Positions 1 through 15,052 of a stretch of DNA of 64,000 nt are shown here, piece by piece. The translations under genes and the position numbers were made by a program. This DNA is from Halichondria panicea (lineage: Eukaryota > Porifera > Demospongiae > Suberitida > Halichondriidae): NCBI RefSeq assembly GCF_963675165.1, contig NC_087382.1, positions 2,333,567-2,397,566 on the forward strand. Reading direction: 5' to 3'. Position 1 is the first letter of the stretch. Every line of letters begins with the position of its first letter. The notes under the pieces are model-generated. The model was not told the origin of the DNA. It searched no databases and was given only the letters and a program-made list of their open reading frames with translations.

Positions 1-45
1 AAAAGCTATAGAAATAATTATTAGAGATGCACAACTTTTCATGAG

Positions 46-3464
<3,419 letters not shown>

Positions 3465-3806
3465 TCATGTGTTTCTATCGTAGCAGTTGTTACTGAAATA
3501 ACTTCACTTGAATTGGTGCAAATGAACTTTATTAATGTTCACAGGAATATGGCAATTATTAGCAATATACAGGTTAAAAAGTGACTAGCTATCCAGTAAC
3601 TTCTATACTTATACAGCACATCTAGTTAGCACTTAGTGTTTCAAACTATAATTATTTAATTTATGTACGCAGCTAAATAACACCAGGGTTATTCTAATCT
3701 GGTCACGCCCTTTCCATATGCAATAATTATAGGGCATATTGAGAAGTGGTGACTACCTCATGCATAATCTTTGAAGTTGTGTTATTTTGCTGAGGTAGAT
3801 CTATGG
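3465..3806 (+). other. 3' flank of RTK A and relic of an RTK B-type 5' region
   Basis: The first part is A-copy 3' UTR. From about 3670 to 3806 the sequence resembles the region just upstream of gene B (7040-7195). Shared words include AAATAACACCA, GAAGTGGT.ACTACCTCAT, TGTGTTATTTTGCTGAGGT and GTAGATCTA. After that word gene B reaches its start codon, whereas here a retrotransposon fragment follows. This looks like the promoter end of a lost RTK copy. Confidence 0.55.
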
Positions 3807-4590
3807 CCCATTGTCCTGACTTCAAATCTCAGTAAAGCCCTGGAACGTTGCATTCTCATTAGAAGTACAGGTCTAGCCTCGTTACCTCAGATCTCCAATT
3901 TGGCTTCAAACAGGGATTCTCCACAGATTTATGTAGTGCTCAAGAATGTAGTCTCCAAATATCTGCACAGCGATTCAGATGTCTTCGGTTGTTTTTTGGA
4001 TGCCAGTAAAGCGTTTGATAGAGTGAATCATACTGAGTTGCTCATGGATAGGAACGTTCCTTGCACAGTGCTACGCTTTTTGTTCTCGTGGTACAAAGAC
4101 CAAAAACTAGCTGTTCGCTGCAATTCCAATCTCTCTGATTCCTTCGGAGTTACAAACGATGTACGTCAAGGTAGTGTCCTTTCTCCAGTTCTATTTTCAG
4201 TCTATATTGACGAGTTACTCCTTACGCTGTGACGGCTTGGCATCGGTTGTCATCTTGGTTGTCACTTTGTTGGTGCGCTGGGCTATGCAGATGATATAGC
4301 ACTTCTGGCGCCTTCCCCTTCTGCTATGTGCATCTTACTCAGAGAAGGTGAAGCCTTTGCATCTGAGTTTAAGAAAAATTTGGAGTTTGCCACACGCACA
4401 CGTATACTTCACTGTGTTGCTGGTATTGAGAGCTTGTTCAATAGTATACCCAACCGACTAGAAAAACATTTGCAATGTGAAAAATTGCTAGGATTGGCCA
4501 GGGGAACCACAAAAAAGCGTGGGAACAAGAAATCAGACGAGAGCATAACTCCAATCCGTTACAACGTCAATCACATGTATACTGGTAGTT
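3771..4590 (+). pseudogene. Decayed non-LTR retrotransposon reverse transcriptase
   Basis: One reading frame carries consecutive reverse transcriptase motifs of the LINE type: FLDASKAFDRVNH (motif A, with the catalytic Asp), VRQGSVLSPVLFSVYIDELL (motif B region) and, about 30 residues later, YADDIALLAPSPSAM (motif C). An in-frame TGA at 4230-4232 separates motifs B and C, so the product would be truncated. No endonuclease domain is visible upstream, which suggests a 5'-truncated copy. After about residue 185 the frame stays open to 4695, but the later part is not recognisable RT and overlaps a foldback repeat arm. The enzyme would have copied element RNA at a nicked chromosomal target. Confidence 0.85.
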
Positions 4591-5005
4591 TTCCCATGTT
4601 TTCCCAGCCAATATGCCACGCAATTTTTACTGGTGGAGTGATGACCAATCCCTATATATATTTATTATACATCCATTTTAGAATGTGGGGCACATAATCA
4701 TGATGATTTGTGATGAATTGATGTTCCTAATACATGCAGTGTTGAGCACAGGTACACACAGTCCATCCATGCGTAGTAACATGCACGGACCGTACTGGTG
4801 ACTGCATGGAATGATGTGGTGGATGGAAGCTGATAGGTGGATCTGGAACACAGTCTATTATTTAATATACTATGTATTGTACATGTTCATGACGTTGTAA
4901 CGGATTGGAGTTATGCTCTCGTCTGATTTCTTGTTCCCACGCTTTTTTGTGGTTCCCCTGGCCAATCCTAGCAATTTTTCACATTGCAAATGTTTTTCTA
5001 GTCGG
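4455..5005. repeat. Inverted repeat with ~118-bp arms and ~310-bp spacer
   Basis: The arm at 4455-4572 (from the word CCGACTAGAAAAACATTTGC) returns in reverse complement at 4887-5005, where CGGATTGGAGTTATGCTCTC begins the matching stretch. The arms look almost identical. The spacer (4573-4886) shows no gene. This is a foldback or MITE-like structure joined to the end of the reverse transcriptase relic. Confidence 0.8.
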
Positions 5006-5561
5006 ATTCCCTTTCTTTTTCAGTACAGTTTACGTATCATGACATGCATAAGTGGAACGTCAAGAGGCAGTACAAGAAGAGAAGACAGGACTAATCAGAT
5101 ATCTTCTCGAATATCTCTGGACTAATAATTATAGTATAATGAGTAATAATTTATTACTTGATAATTATGTTGAATTTGCGAATCAGTATTAAATGACAGC
5201 CATTTTAAGAGCATGATATCTAGCCAGTGCATATAGCATGCCTGTCAGAGAAAGGGAGCTAGAGCTGAACAGTGTGAAGAAAAGGAACACCTCAGGCTCT
5301 GGAAAAGCACTGCTGCACTGATTTTAGGCGGACGGTTTATTAGCCACGCCTATCTATTATTATTGGCCACAACGCAATTGCTGAGTCATTAAAGATGGCG
5401 GAATTGTCTAGGTAAGAGAAATAGAGACTGAGAGGTCATCTGCCTCGTGGAAGCAATCGCAAATCTGAAGAAGCGCTTTGTAATCCAGGTTGTAGTCGTT
5501 TGGAAACCCTGTGCAGAATGTCCTGGAGATGGCTGTACTTGGAGTAAATGCTGGGCAAGAA

Positions 5562-5602
<41 letters not shown>

Positions 5603-5640
5603 GTCAGTCAGACAAAGAGCGGTGAAACGTCGAAATAGTG
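5006..5640. other. Intergenic segment, possible LINE 3' end with (TTAC)n tail
   Basis: No gene is recognised. A stretch at about 5440-5560 ends in the tetranucleotide run (CTTA)n at 5563-5601. Non-LTR retrotransposons often end in a short tandem repeat, so this may be the 3' end of the element whose RT lies upstream. That link is inference only. Confidence 0.35.
5563..5601. repeat. (CTTA)n microsatellite
   Basis: About ten head-to-tail copies of CTTA are read directly from the sequence. Confidence 0.95.
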
Positions 5641-7076
5641 CAATTTTTAAAATGAAAATATTTATTCATTAAAATGTTTATGGATTATGAAATGAGAGAT
5701 ACAAAGAGAGAAAAGGCTAAATAAACTATCTGTTCAGCCAGTTTCTTGATGTGGCCTTTCCCTGCAGAGATAGAACAGTTTGAACATGAGTCAAAATAAT
5801 TGAAATATTGCTAAACACAGGCAAACCCACTGCCAATCCTATGTAAAACCTACTGGTTTTACTAATCACCCAATCGATTCTCATCATTTGTATAAATCTC
5901 GTGGTCTTGAATCGAACTCCTCACTCATCAGGTCTGTTTTTTTGTGGGCATCAAGCCACGCGTACACGGCAATTGGCATTAACTCAAATTTAATAAGGGG
6001 GGCTTCATGAAAGTTTACAGTAAGGATGATTTTGCATGTGCAGAGTTTGTCCGTGACATCAGATTTGGTCGCATTATGTTTGACTCACCAGAAACTACCA
6101 ACTCAATCCTCCACTCTATCTGCTGTGACTGATCATGACTGTAACTATATCGTTAACTGTGTTATCACATTACTATACAGTGCATTCAGCTTAGAGAGTA
6201 AATAAACGCAATTTGGTGTGTATTGGTGCATAAATGTAAATATTTTGGGGTTGGAACATTTCTAAGAAAATATGATGATGATACCATTGTGTTGGTGAAC
6301 AAATTATCTAAAACATGTCCAAAAAGATGTCCATAGTAACCAAAGGTGGTAGGTATGTGGTGGTTTATATAACACCAACATTTTTCTATAGTGGACAATC
6401 GCTTAGCGATGGAAAAGACCAATCGTTTTCGGCTAAGGTTTGGAACTTTGGCACAACATTCCTGAATAGTTTAGCTATCATATGCATGGTTATGTATAGC
6501 TTACATACGTACACGTATTGGGTATTTTGGGTGCCTTTTCGCTTAGCGATGGAACTCAAGCAAACTTGTCGTTTAGGATATAATTGTTTTTGCACTTTAA
6601 ATTTTATATCTTTTAATACAAAAAATGTGTCCAGAAATACTTTAGTTCCGGAGATATTTGATGTTACACATATTTTTTTCGATCATCACCCCCATTTTTT
6701 CACCTAAAACGATTTCTCACTACAACAACTTTTGAGGAAATATTTTTGAATAATGTTGTAGCTTATTCGTTCACCTATAAAATGGTATCAGCATAATTTC
6801 TTAGAAATGTTCCAATCTTGAGATATACAACTACTCACCCTATTGTGGTATTTACTCTCTAAACTGCCTCTATTATTTTACCTATTCTTATATTATACTG
6901 TACATGTACACCTGTTCTGATGTGTTCAATGAAAGTATTATTATTAGACTACTTTACTCACAGATATACTTTACTCTACCTTTTCTTGAACTGAGGCGAC
7001 CCTTTGAGATTGTTGCCAATAATAGTGCGCATGTGCAATAACTAGATAAATAACACCACAGCTAATCCTCTCCATT
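5641..7076. other. Intergenic, no gene recognised
   Basis: This is AT-rich sequence between the retroelement relic and RTK B. The short reading frames (for example about 6315-6707) have no recognisable domains and no codon structure like the neighbouring exons. No RNA gene was recognised. Confidence 0.6.
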
Positions 7077-7170
7077 TTACATGAGAAGTGGTTACTACCT
7101 CATCATATTTGAAGCTGTGTTATTTACATGAGAAGTGGTTACTACCTCATCATATTTGAAGCTGTGTTAT
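7077..7170. repeat. 47-bp tandem duplication in the RTK B 5' flank
   Basis: The unit containing ACATGAGAAGTGGTTACTAC and CATATTTGAAGCTGTGTTAT occurs twice head to tail with a 47-bp period, ending about 30 bp before the start codon of gene B. The related relic at about 3740-3790 has one copy. The position suggests promoter or 5' UTR sequence. Confidence 0.85.
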
Positions 7171-7200
7171 TTTGCTGAGGTGTAGATCTAGACTAGAGCT

Positions 7201-10200
7201 ATGAAACTAAAAGCAAGTTTCTCTACCTTGTTATTTTTAATGTTTATCAGCAAAAGTCTTGCTCAAGGCGATATCACCCCTAGTCACAGTAGACAAGGCG
7301 CAGGCAGCAATGAGATTACCTTCAACTGTGAGTCCTTTGGAAATGTGATTACGATTGGAGTGGTCAGTCTCCATGCTGATGGTTCGAGTGATACTGAAAT
7401 ATCTATGGATACAAACACACACACAAAGACATTCACTGTAACTCCATCAGATGAGAAGGCTGCTTATTGTGAAGTTGGTGGTGTGTCTACAGATTTAATA
7501 TATTTTGGAGGTGAGCAGATAATTACTTATTATTATTACATGGCTATGAGTGTAAAAACCCTTGACTACAATCTACTACCGGGGCCAATAAACAGCTTGT
7601 GGTGCTGCATATAGAAAAATTAGCATAATTATATAGAAACCACTTGCTGCATAGATATGATAATTTTGTAGTTTTGTTCTGTTTTTGGTGGCTGGAATAG
7701 TCTTATTCGTTTAAGCATAGATAAACGAAAGCAATGCCCAGAACTTTTGGATGAGGCTAGTTGCGTTTAATGAGCAAAATGGGGTGTGTGCACTCAACTG
7801 GCCAGTAAATATTTTTATATAGCTTATAGTATTATGGCAAGCTGTGCTCTTGAGGAGACACCAGATACACTTAGACATAGGCTATTAATCTTTTAGAGCT
7901 ACTTATGCAAAGTGATGAGGAAGTGAGCTCCAAAGGGGGGGGGGGGGTATCAGTACTCTCTACAAGCCATAACAGGTCTGTTCCCAAGTCCTTCAAATGC
8001 CATCTCTTCGATCACACAATACAGATAAAGATACTTGTGTTCCACTTTCTAATACCTAACCTGTGCCTTAGAGCACTTTAAACTAGATTACCATAATAAT
8101 TATTATATAGTAAGAGGAAGAGAGGTACGAAACTTTGTGGACATTGGACAACATTCCATGGTGCTGCCACTACTTCACTGCATTTGAGCTGGGAAATATG
8201 TTTTGTTCCATGCAGTTACAAACATAGGGTATTTCTGTAAAACCTACATGACTGTATAAAATCATTTCATATTGGAGATAGAGGTGCAACTTACAATTTG
8301 TTTTTTTTCACACAAATCACACAGAATAAAGAAAGCTCTGCACTAACATAGCAGCTGGGTGTATATGAGTGTCGGGTGTATATATGGCCCGCTACGAGAA
8401 AACTAAGCAGATATAGGGATCAGTGTGTATACTAGCTTCTTGAGCGCTTCCAACCAGAGGGTGTGACGTCACACACTGCATTTACCTGGCACCACGTGGG
8501 GCGTTGCCTATCCCTCTCTTTCGTATCTATGGGTTAAGAGCCTAGAATTTTGATTGCTTTTTGAACGCCCACTATAATTACTTCCGGTATAGCTTCCGCA
8601 GTAAAATTGTGCTGAACTGACACACCCTTTTACATTGAAGCAAGAGAGTAAGAGTGTTGAAGTACTAATTTGTTACATTAGCAACACTTCCCAGCGCACA
8701 TGCTGATTGTGCAGTTCCTAGCTGATACAGGCAGTGCTACAAATCACAGACCATAGTTACTGAAGAACACTTTAACAGTTTACTCAACAGCACTATAATT
8801 AATTGAATAGTGAAAACAGTGATGATGCACATTAAAGTTAATGTTTACTTACAGCAGTTCACTCTTATCTACCTGTATGTATATCTTTATACAGCATCAC
8901 CTATTCTGAAATCAACTGTAAAAAGACTTCTTGCGATTGTTGGAAGTGAACTTCCACTAGAATGTCCTTATGAACTAGGCACAGCAAGTGATCATATTGA
9001 CCCCTACCATCATATCTGGGTTAATACTGACGATGCAATCCCAGGAGAGTTTAGTCGAATGCTGACTATTTCTATTACAAGGCAGTCACGTGATGTCACT
9101 ACTTATATATGTGCTCTGAGGATGCAGGAATGCAGTGCATGTGCACGAGTGGTCGAGTATCCTCCTTTGAATAGACCACAATTTCAAATTACTAAAGTTG
9201 GTAAGTTCATATGCTTATGTATAATGATGAATGAATCATTATGTACAATAATCACTGCAGTTCCACTTTTACTTGATGTTGCCCTTGTTACTCAAACCGT
9301 GTCCACTGGTTCTTCTGTCACTTTTGAGTGTGCTGCTGAGGGAACGAGTATAGAGATTATATGGCTGTATGATGGAAATACCTACACTGCTGACGATGCA
9401 AATGTAACCACCTCCCGCATAGACTCGGCTTATGTTCGGAGCATATTAGAATTATCATCCCCTTCCAGCAGTGGAAGTGTTATTTGCATTGTTCGTCAAT
9501 CGTTTGATGGTACCATTTCGCTGAACAACAACGACTTTAACAACAATTTACCAGAAATGATCACAAGCTCTACTGCAGAGCTCACAGTAATACCAGGTAT
9601 TATATAAGTGTGGGCCCTGTATAGGGTTCTTGGCTCAAGGGGTGAAGAGTACTAAACAAGATGGGTTAGTTGTTTTATGGTTGATATTGGCATGGTCCGA
9701 GTGCATGAGGTAACACTATACTTCTCTTTTTAACTCGCATCACTACAGGGGTACAGGTACAGCTGCATGGGGATAAATACTACAATTTACCAACTATATA
9801 TAGTTTGGGTTTGTTTTATAAATTCAACAACTGAATGGTTACGGTCTTTTTAATTTTGGAGTAAAACCTATTTTACCACACTATATACTGCACAGCTTAA
9901 TGTAATAACCTCTACTATATGCCTACTTATAATGTAGGGATCTTATCCCAAGGGTGGGTATAACGGTAGCAGCTGTACCATGCAGTGTCTGTGTTTTTGT
10001 GTGCCAGGAATTGGTTATTTGAAATTTCAAGTGCAATTTTCAATATCCCATGTATATATATATACATGCAGTATACTTGTTCATGCAGCTATATTATCCC
10101 ACAGCACAATGCCCCCCTCTGCCAGAGATAGCCAATGGAATGATCTCCTACTCTCCTGACAACACTTCTGATTATAACATCGGAACTGTGGCCTCCTACA

Positions 10201-13200
10201 GCTGTAACCCAGGTTATGAGCTCAGGGGAGGAAATGTGATAAGGACTTGTGTGGATGCTGGTGATGATAGAGGCGGTGTATTTAGTGGACAGGCTCCAAC
10301 TTGCAAACGTAAGCAAGGAAATGCATGACTTTGTACATGCATGCAGTAAATTTGTTCATGCCAGAATATTATGAGACGAAACTCTTACAATGATGTACGA
10401 TTGGCACTATACTTTTGTAGCTTTTTAGCACTTTTCACATATTTATACCAATGTTTACAGGCAACTGCACTGTACCTGTTGAACCTACTAATGGAACTAT
10501 AACAGCTACCCTGGTTGATGGTACCACAGTGGACTATGATAGTTTGAGCAATACAGTGTTGGAGGGAACTGTGCTGACTTACCAATGTGACAATGAGCTC
10601 ACACTGTTTGGGTCAGTGAATATCACATGCACGAGTGGTGGAGAATGGAGCTCTGATCCTAACCTGGTAGAATGCTCTCAAACTGGTAAGTGTAAATGTC
10701 TGCATAGCTATACTGTATATATAGCCGCTATATAATAATTATCAATGTAATTGAGCCTTCTATAATAACCACAGGGTTTGTATAGGGACTATAGACACGT
10801 GGCTTGTATTACATCACTGTATGTACAATTGTGACTATAACTATACACACATGATTATGCCTCGGTGTTCATGCGCAAGCGAGGTATACGGTAGTGTGTT
10901 TGTGTATCTGTGTGTGTGTCTGTCTGTCTGTCTGCATGTGTAGACTGCTACAGCTGCTCAAGGATCAATGAACTGTAAGTAAGAGTTTCTACAGGCTTCT
11001 ATAGTCATGTTTTCTTGGATTTTAATTCGTGGATTTGCAACATAATGCTTCATTCTTGAGTTATGTCTACTTTTGCTTACTTAGAATGTCATTGCAGCCT
11101 TTTCAGAATAGTGCGTAGCAAAACTTGTCCATGGAGTGTTGCTACTCTACTTAGTAGTTAGCTCTGCACTACAACGCTAGCTATTGGTAGCTGCAAGAGT
11201 GAGAAGAGAGCTGCAAGGCTCTGCTGATGCTAGTTGGGTGTGGCCCCACCCTGGACGCGAACGTAGGGTTGGGCAACCACTGCAGTGACAGGTTTGTTCC
11301 TGCTGCAGAAAATTTGCAGCCCAATCAGATTGCAGAGTTCAAGTGTGAAGGCGTGGCTCATTAATGAACGAGTCAGTAACTAGTCATTCTCTTTAGTTAA
11401 ATCAAAATGCAACAATTGTAGACAAGCCAGCTTGATCCAGGACCACGCCAGGTCAGTTAGAGCTAGTGGTATGCAAAAAGTGACTCCTGCAATAGCATTC
11501 TAACTGAGCTTTGCGGTTACCACCCACTTAGAATTAATCATATTTATGCTTAGCCACACCCTAAAGCTAAATACCCGTGGAACAAACCTGACATTGCAGT
11601 GGTACCCAACCCTACGTTCGCGTCTGGGGTGGGGCCACGCCCAACTATGCTGATGCAGCCATTCATTTTAGACTTGAACTTTTAATCAATCGTTTTTAAC
11701 AACAATCATGGTCGATCATTACCCACTCGTTGAGTTTCTCTGTGCATGCTCTGTGATTCTGCATGCAGCAAAATAATAATGTTCATCATGATAATTATAA
11801 TGTGTGTATAAAAGCTAGCTATTAGAGCTATAGCTTGACACCTCCACTGAGGCATCAGCACCCGCGGTGCTTTCATTATAACAGTCTTGCTCTTGAACCT
11901 TCATTTCAGGTACGCCTCTAAATGTGAGCGTTGTAATTGGAACCATTGCGGCCATTATTATCATTATTTCATTGAGTTGGATTATAGTTTGTGTTTGGAT
12001 ATACAAACAAAGAAAACGGTTGAGAACACAACAACGTGCAACTGACAGTGCCCTGAGGTGAAATATGCTTATGCAGTAATGAGATGCACTGATTGTAATA
12101 TATAATTTCATGGCCCAACTGGTAATGGACTTTCCCTCTCTAGATATGATCTTGCAGCATTACCTGCTAATACCATCCGACCATTTTATTCATTATCAAC
12201 GTTATTCGATGACACGAATGAATCTACCTTGAGTTCAACTCCCGAAGAGGTGATAGCTTCTCACAACACAGAGGATCAGTGTCCATTAGAGTCACCACCA
12301 CCAGAAATTGTACCCCGATTTCCAACAGTTGTTCATACAGCTCAAGTGTCTACTACCGATGGACAGCACTCTTCCATATCAGAACCACCTACTGATATTA
12401 AAGAATCAAAAGAAGAATCCACCGCAAACGAAACTTCAACTGGCACAGGAACAGCTTCCACTGCTGGGACAAGTGTTGAAGAGGTTTCAAGTGCTATAGC
12501 CAATGCTTGTACGTTACATGTCAAATGCATGTAACATAGTTATAGTGTATATATATGCAAGATTAATGGCTCAATAGTGCTTAAATATGCCTCTTAAATC
12601 AAGACATTCTTTTTCTGAGCAATTCTTTAGCAAATCTCTGTAAAGATTCATGATTTGCATGTATGTATTGTATTACTTCTTCACTGACCACAACAGTACG
12701 GGTATGTATAGTCACATGATCACTCTGTGTCCATCCAGGGTCCCTGATACTTGGTAATGTGATGAAGCTACCTGATCTACCAGAATCTCTAAAGATACCA
12801 GGATCTCAGCTGAAACTGAGCAGTGGTCCCATTGGACAAGGTGAGAGAAATTACTGACATAATGTCTTATATTGTAGATGTACAGTTTGTATAGCGCATG
12901 ATCCAGCACTGTTTAAATGAATGTAAATTCAGGGGAAACTGGAATGGTGTACAGAGGTCTACTAATGAATTGGAAAGATGAGCCATTGCAAGCTGTAGCC
13001 GTGAAGACATTGAAAGGTAGCAACATTCTTACACAACCAGCTTGGGTGTATACATGTATAGCTATCGAGTATCACTGATGTCTGATTTTTAGGTTTGTTT
13101 TCCTCTATGGATATTCAATTTCTGATGAGTGAGATTATCAAGATGAAGGATTTCAACCACCCTCACGTCATGCCCCTGATTGGAGTGTGTTTAGATGCTG

Positions 13201-14570
13201 GACCAGGTGTTTCCATGGTGATGCCACATATGACCAATGGGAGTGTACTGGATTATTTGAAAAAGGAGAGAAGTGGTTTAAAATTGACTGATAATTGCAG
13301 CAAAGAAAAGGTCAGACACTTGACTATTTTTCTAACAATTTGTAAAGTACATTTCGTGCACAGTACATATAATCCATTCTCACACTATACACACACACAC
13401 ACACACAGGCACCGAGTGTCAGGAAGCTGTTGTTGAGAATGTGTCATCAGATTGCCCTAGGAATGGAATATCTCTCTCAACAAAGATTCATTCATCGAGA
13501 CTTGGCAGCACGGAACTGCATGTATGCTTACATATACTAATTGCTGTACGTTTATACATTATTACTGCAACCGTCTGTTCAGGTTGGACTCGAGTGGTGA
13601 TGTCAGAGTTGGTGACTTTGGACTGGCTGAGGACGTCTACAGCACTGGATATTTTAGACAGAATGAATGAGCTGATATCAAGCTGCCCTACAAGTGGATG
13701 GCATTGGAAAGTCTAAACGATGCCATCTTCACTGAGAAAACAGATGTGGTGCGTTTCAACTAGCTCTTAATAAAATAATACAATACCCCCTGCAGTGGTC
13801 ATACGAAGTGACTATGTGGGAGGTCTTCAGTGGCGATCAGATTCCCTATCCTGGAGTAGACGTCAGGACTCTTGTCAAGTTCCTACAGAGAGGAAGCCGA
13901 TTAGACGCTCCCGTTAACACTGCTTGTACTGCTGAAATGTGAGGGATACTTGTGCATGCAAGCATTGAGTGATCATAACTTGATATGAATGGCCAATTTC
14001 AAAACTGAAAGATGCGTTTGTAGTTTTTAGGGAGAGAGGTCCTATAATTATGTGCTTAGCTATATTAACTTTATACCAGAGCTATTCTTGTTCCACATCA
14101 CTCCAGCTCAGCGGTGATGCAGAGATGCTGGCTGGAGGATTCTAAAGAGAGGCCATCCTTCACTGACCTGTCTTCAATAATGGACGCCATGCTCTCCTCT
14201 GTGTCTGACTATGCTGAACTGAACATGGAGCTCCCTCATAATAGCCAAGACCCCATAGGTGATCAATAGCTGTATCTGTAACTGTACTGTTGGTACAATG
14301 TATGTATCTCTAACATGAAGTAATGAGATCATAACAACCAATACCCCATAGTCTCCATAGCATGAATGTGTTGGACCCCTGCATGTGTTAGTGGGCCACC
14401 CTCTATAATACAGCCACTGTGACAGTAACTGCATGGTATCACTTGTATGAAAATCACTGAACAATAATGTTGTATATTTTGCAGACATGAGTGGATACGA
14501 TGATTTAAACGAGTCACTCAGGAACAGAGCAACTAGGACCAACCCTTATAAGCTCTCAACAATAGTTTAA
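7201..14570 (+). CDS. Receptor tyrosine kinase copy B (Ig-like + two sushi + TM + kinase), kinase interrupted by TGA
   Basis: Fifteen exons: 7201-7510, 8895-9200, 9261-9596, 10105-10308, 10461-10685, 11910-12057, 12144-12508, 12739-12840, 12933-13016, 13093-13310, 13409-13521, 13583-13748, 13796-13938, 14107-14258, 14485-14570. Exon 1 starts with a signal peptide ([20 protein letters not shown]). Exons 1-3 each look like a divergent Ig-like unit with paired cysteines. Exons 4 and 5 are two sushi/CCP domains. Exon 6 holds the transmembrane helix ([19 protein letters not shown]) and a basic stop-transfer KQRKRLR. The kinase exons match copies A, C and D, but in the activation loop NER/NEL reads NE-stop (TGA 13668-13670, from CGA). 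Downstream, the invariant Gly of WSYG is Glu. The locus is therefore probably kinase-dead, either a pseudogene or a truncated decoy receptor. The ectodomain is intact. Confidence 0.85.
7511..8894 (+). other. Intron 1 of RTK B
   Basis: This 1.4-kb intron shows no recognisable coding sequence. It contains a run of 13 G at about 7937-7949. Nothing else stands out. Confidence 0.6.
10853..11880. mobile_element. Dispersed repeat in RTK B intron 5, interrupted by a MITE
   Basis: Sequence from TATGCCTCGGTGTTCATGCG to about 11785 matches the C-copy intron at 18484-18936, apart from a nested insertion in each copy. A terminal block CTCCACTGAGGCATCAGCAC (about 11841) also recurs at about 19230 and, inverted, near 39550. 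The two long copies sit in non-equivalent introns (ectodomain/TM in B, kinase in C), so this is a mobile family and not shared ancestry. No coding capacity was seen. Confidence 0.75.
11231..11647. mobile_element. MITE with ~70-bp terminal inverted repeats and 9-bp target duplication
   Basis: The 417-bp element starts TAGTTGGGTGTGGCCCCACC and ends with its reverse complement (GGGGCCACGCCCAACTA). The left inverted repeat is 11231-11300 and the right is 11578-11647. The 9 bp TGCTGATGC flank both ends (11222-11230 and 11648-11656). The paralogous repeat in RTK C (around 18815) is an empty site. The long inverted repeats and the 9-bp duplication fit the Mutator-like superfamily. No transposase is encoded, so it is non-autonomous. 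Confidence 0.88.
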
Positions 14571-14671
14571 TCATGTGTTTCTATCGTAGCAGTTTTTATT
14601 GACATACATAACTTTACTTGAATTTGTGCAAATGAACTTTATTATGTTCACAGCTCTCAGGCTTAGCAGAA

Positions 14672-15052
14672 CTGTTAGTATATCCGTGCCTGCAGACACA
14701 CTGTTAGTATCCGTGCCTGCTGACACACTGTTAGTATCCGTGCCTGCTGACACACTGTTAGCATCCGTGCCTGCTGACACACTGTTAGCATCCGTGCCTG
14801 CTGGCACACTGTTAGCATCCGTGCCTGCTGGCACACTGTTAGCATCCGTGCCTGCTGGCACACTGTTAGCATCCGTGCCTGCTGACACACTGTTAGCATC
14901 CGTGCCTGCTGACACACTGTTAGCATCCGTGCCTGCTGACACACTGTTAGCATCCGTGCCTGCTGACACACTGTTAGCATCCGCCGTGCCTGCTGGCACA
15001 CTGTTAGCATCCGCCGTGCCTGCTGACACACTGTTAGTATCCGTGCCTGCAG
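14672..15052. repeat. 27-bp minisatellite, about 14 units
   Basis: The unit is CTGTTAGCATCCGTGCCTGC followed by TGACACA. Two units near the right end carry an extra CCG, keeping a multiple of three. Read on the minus strand it encodes a nine-residue repeat GTDANSVSA and is preceded by the acceptor-like TTAACCTGCAG at the right edge. A shorter inverted copy with the same context lies at 29035-29193. There are no unique spacers, so it is not a CRISPR array. Confidence 0.95.

Noticed and set aside
6315-6707. 130-codon frame upstream of RTK B
   Set aside because: AT-rich, with no domain, no signal peptide and no splice partners. Likely chance.
11815-12111. Minus-strand 98-codon frame over the TM exon of RTK B
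   Set aside because: The plus strand has the expected TM helix, acceptor at 11909 and donor at 12058 in phase with neighbouring exons.
14672-15052. Possible CRISPR array
   Set aside because: The 27-bp units are contiguous with no unique spacers, and the setting is an intron-bearing animal genome. It is a minisatellite.
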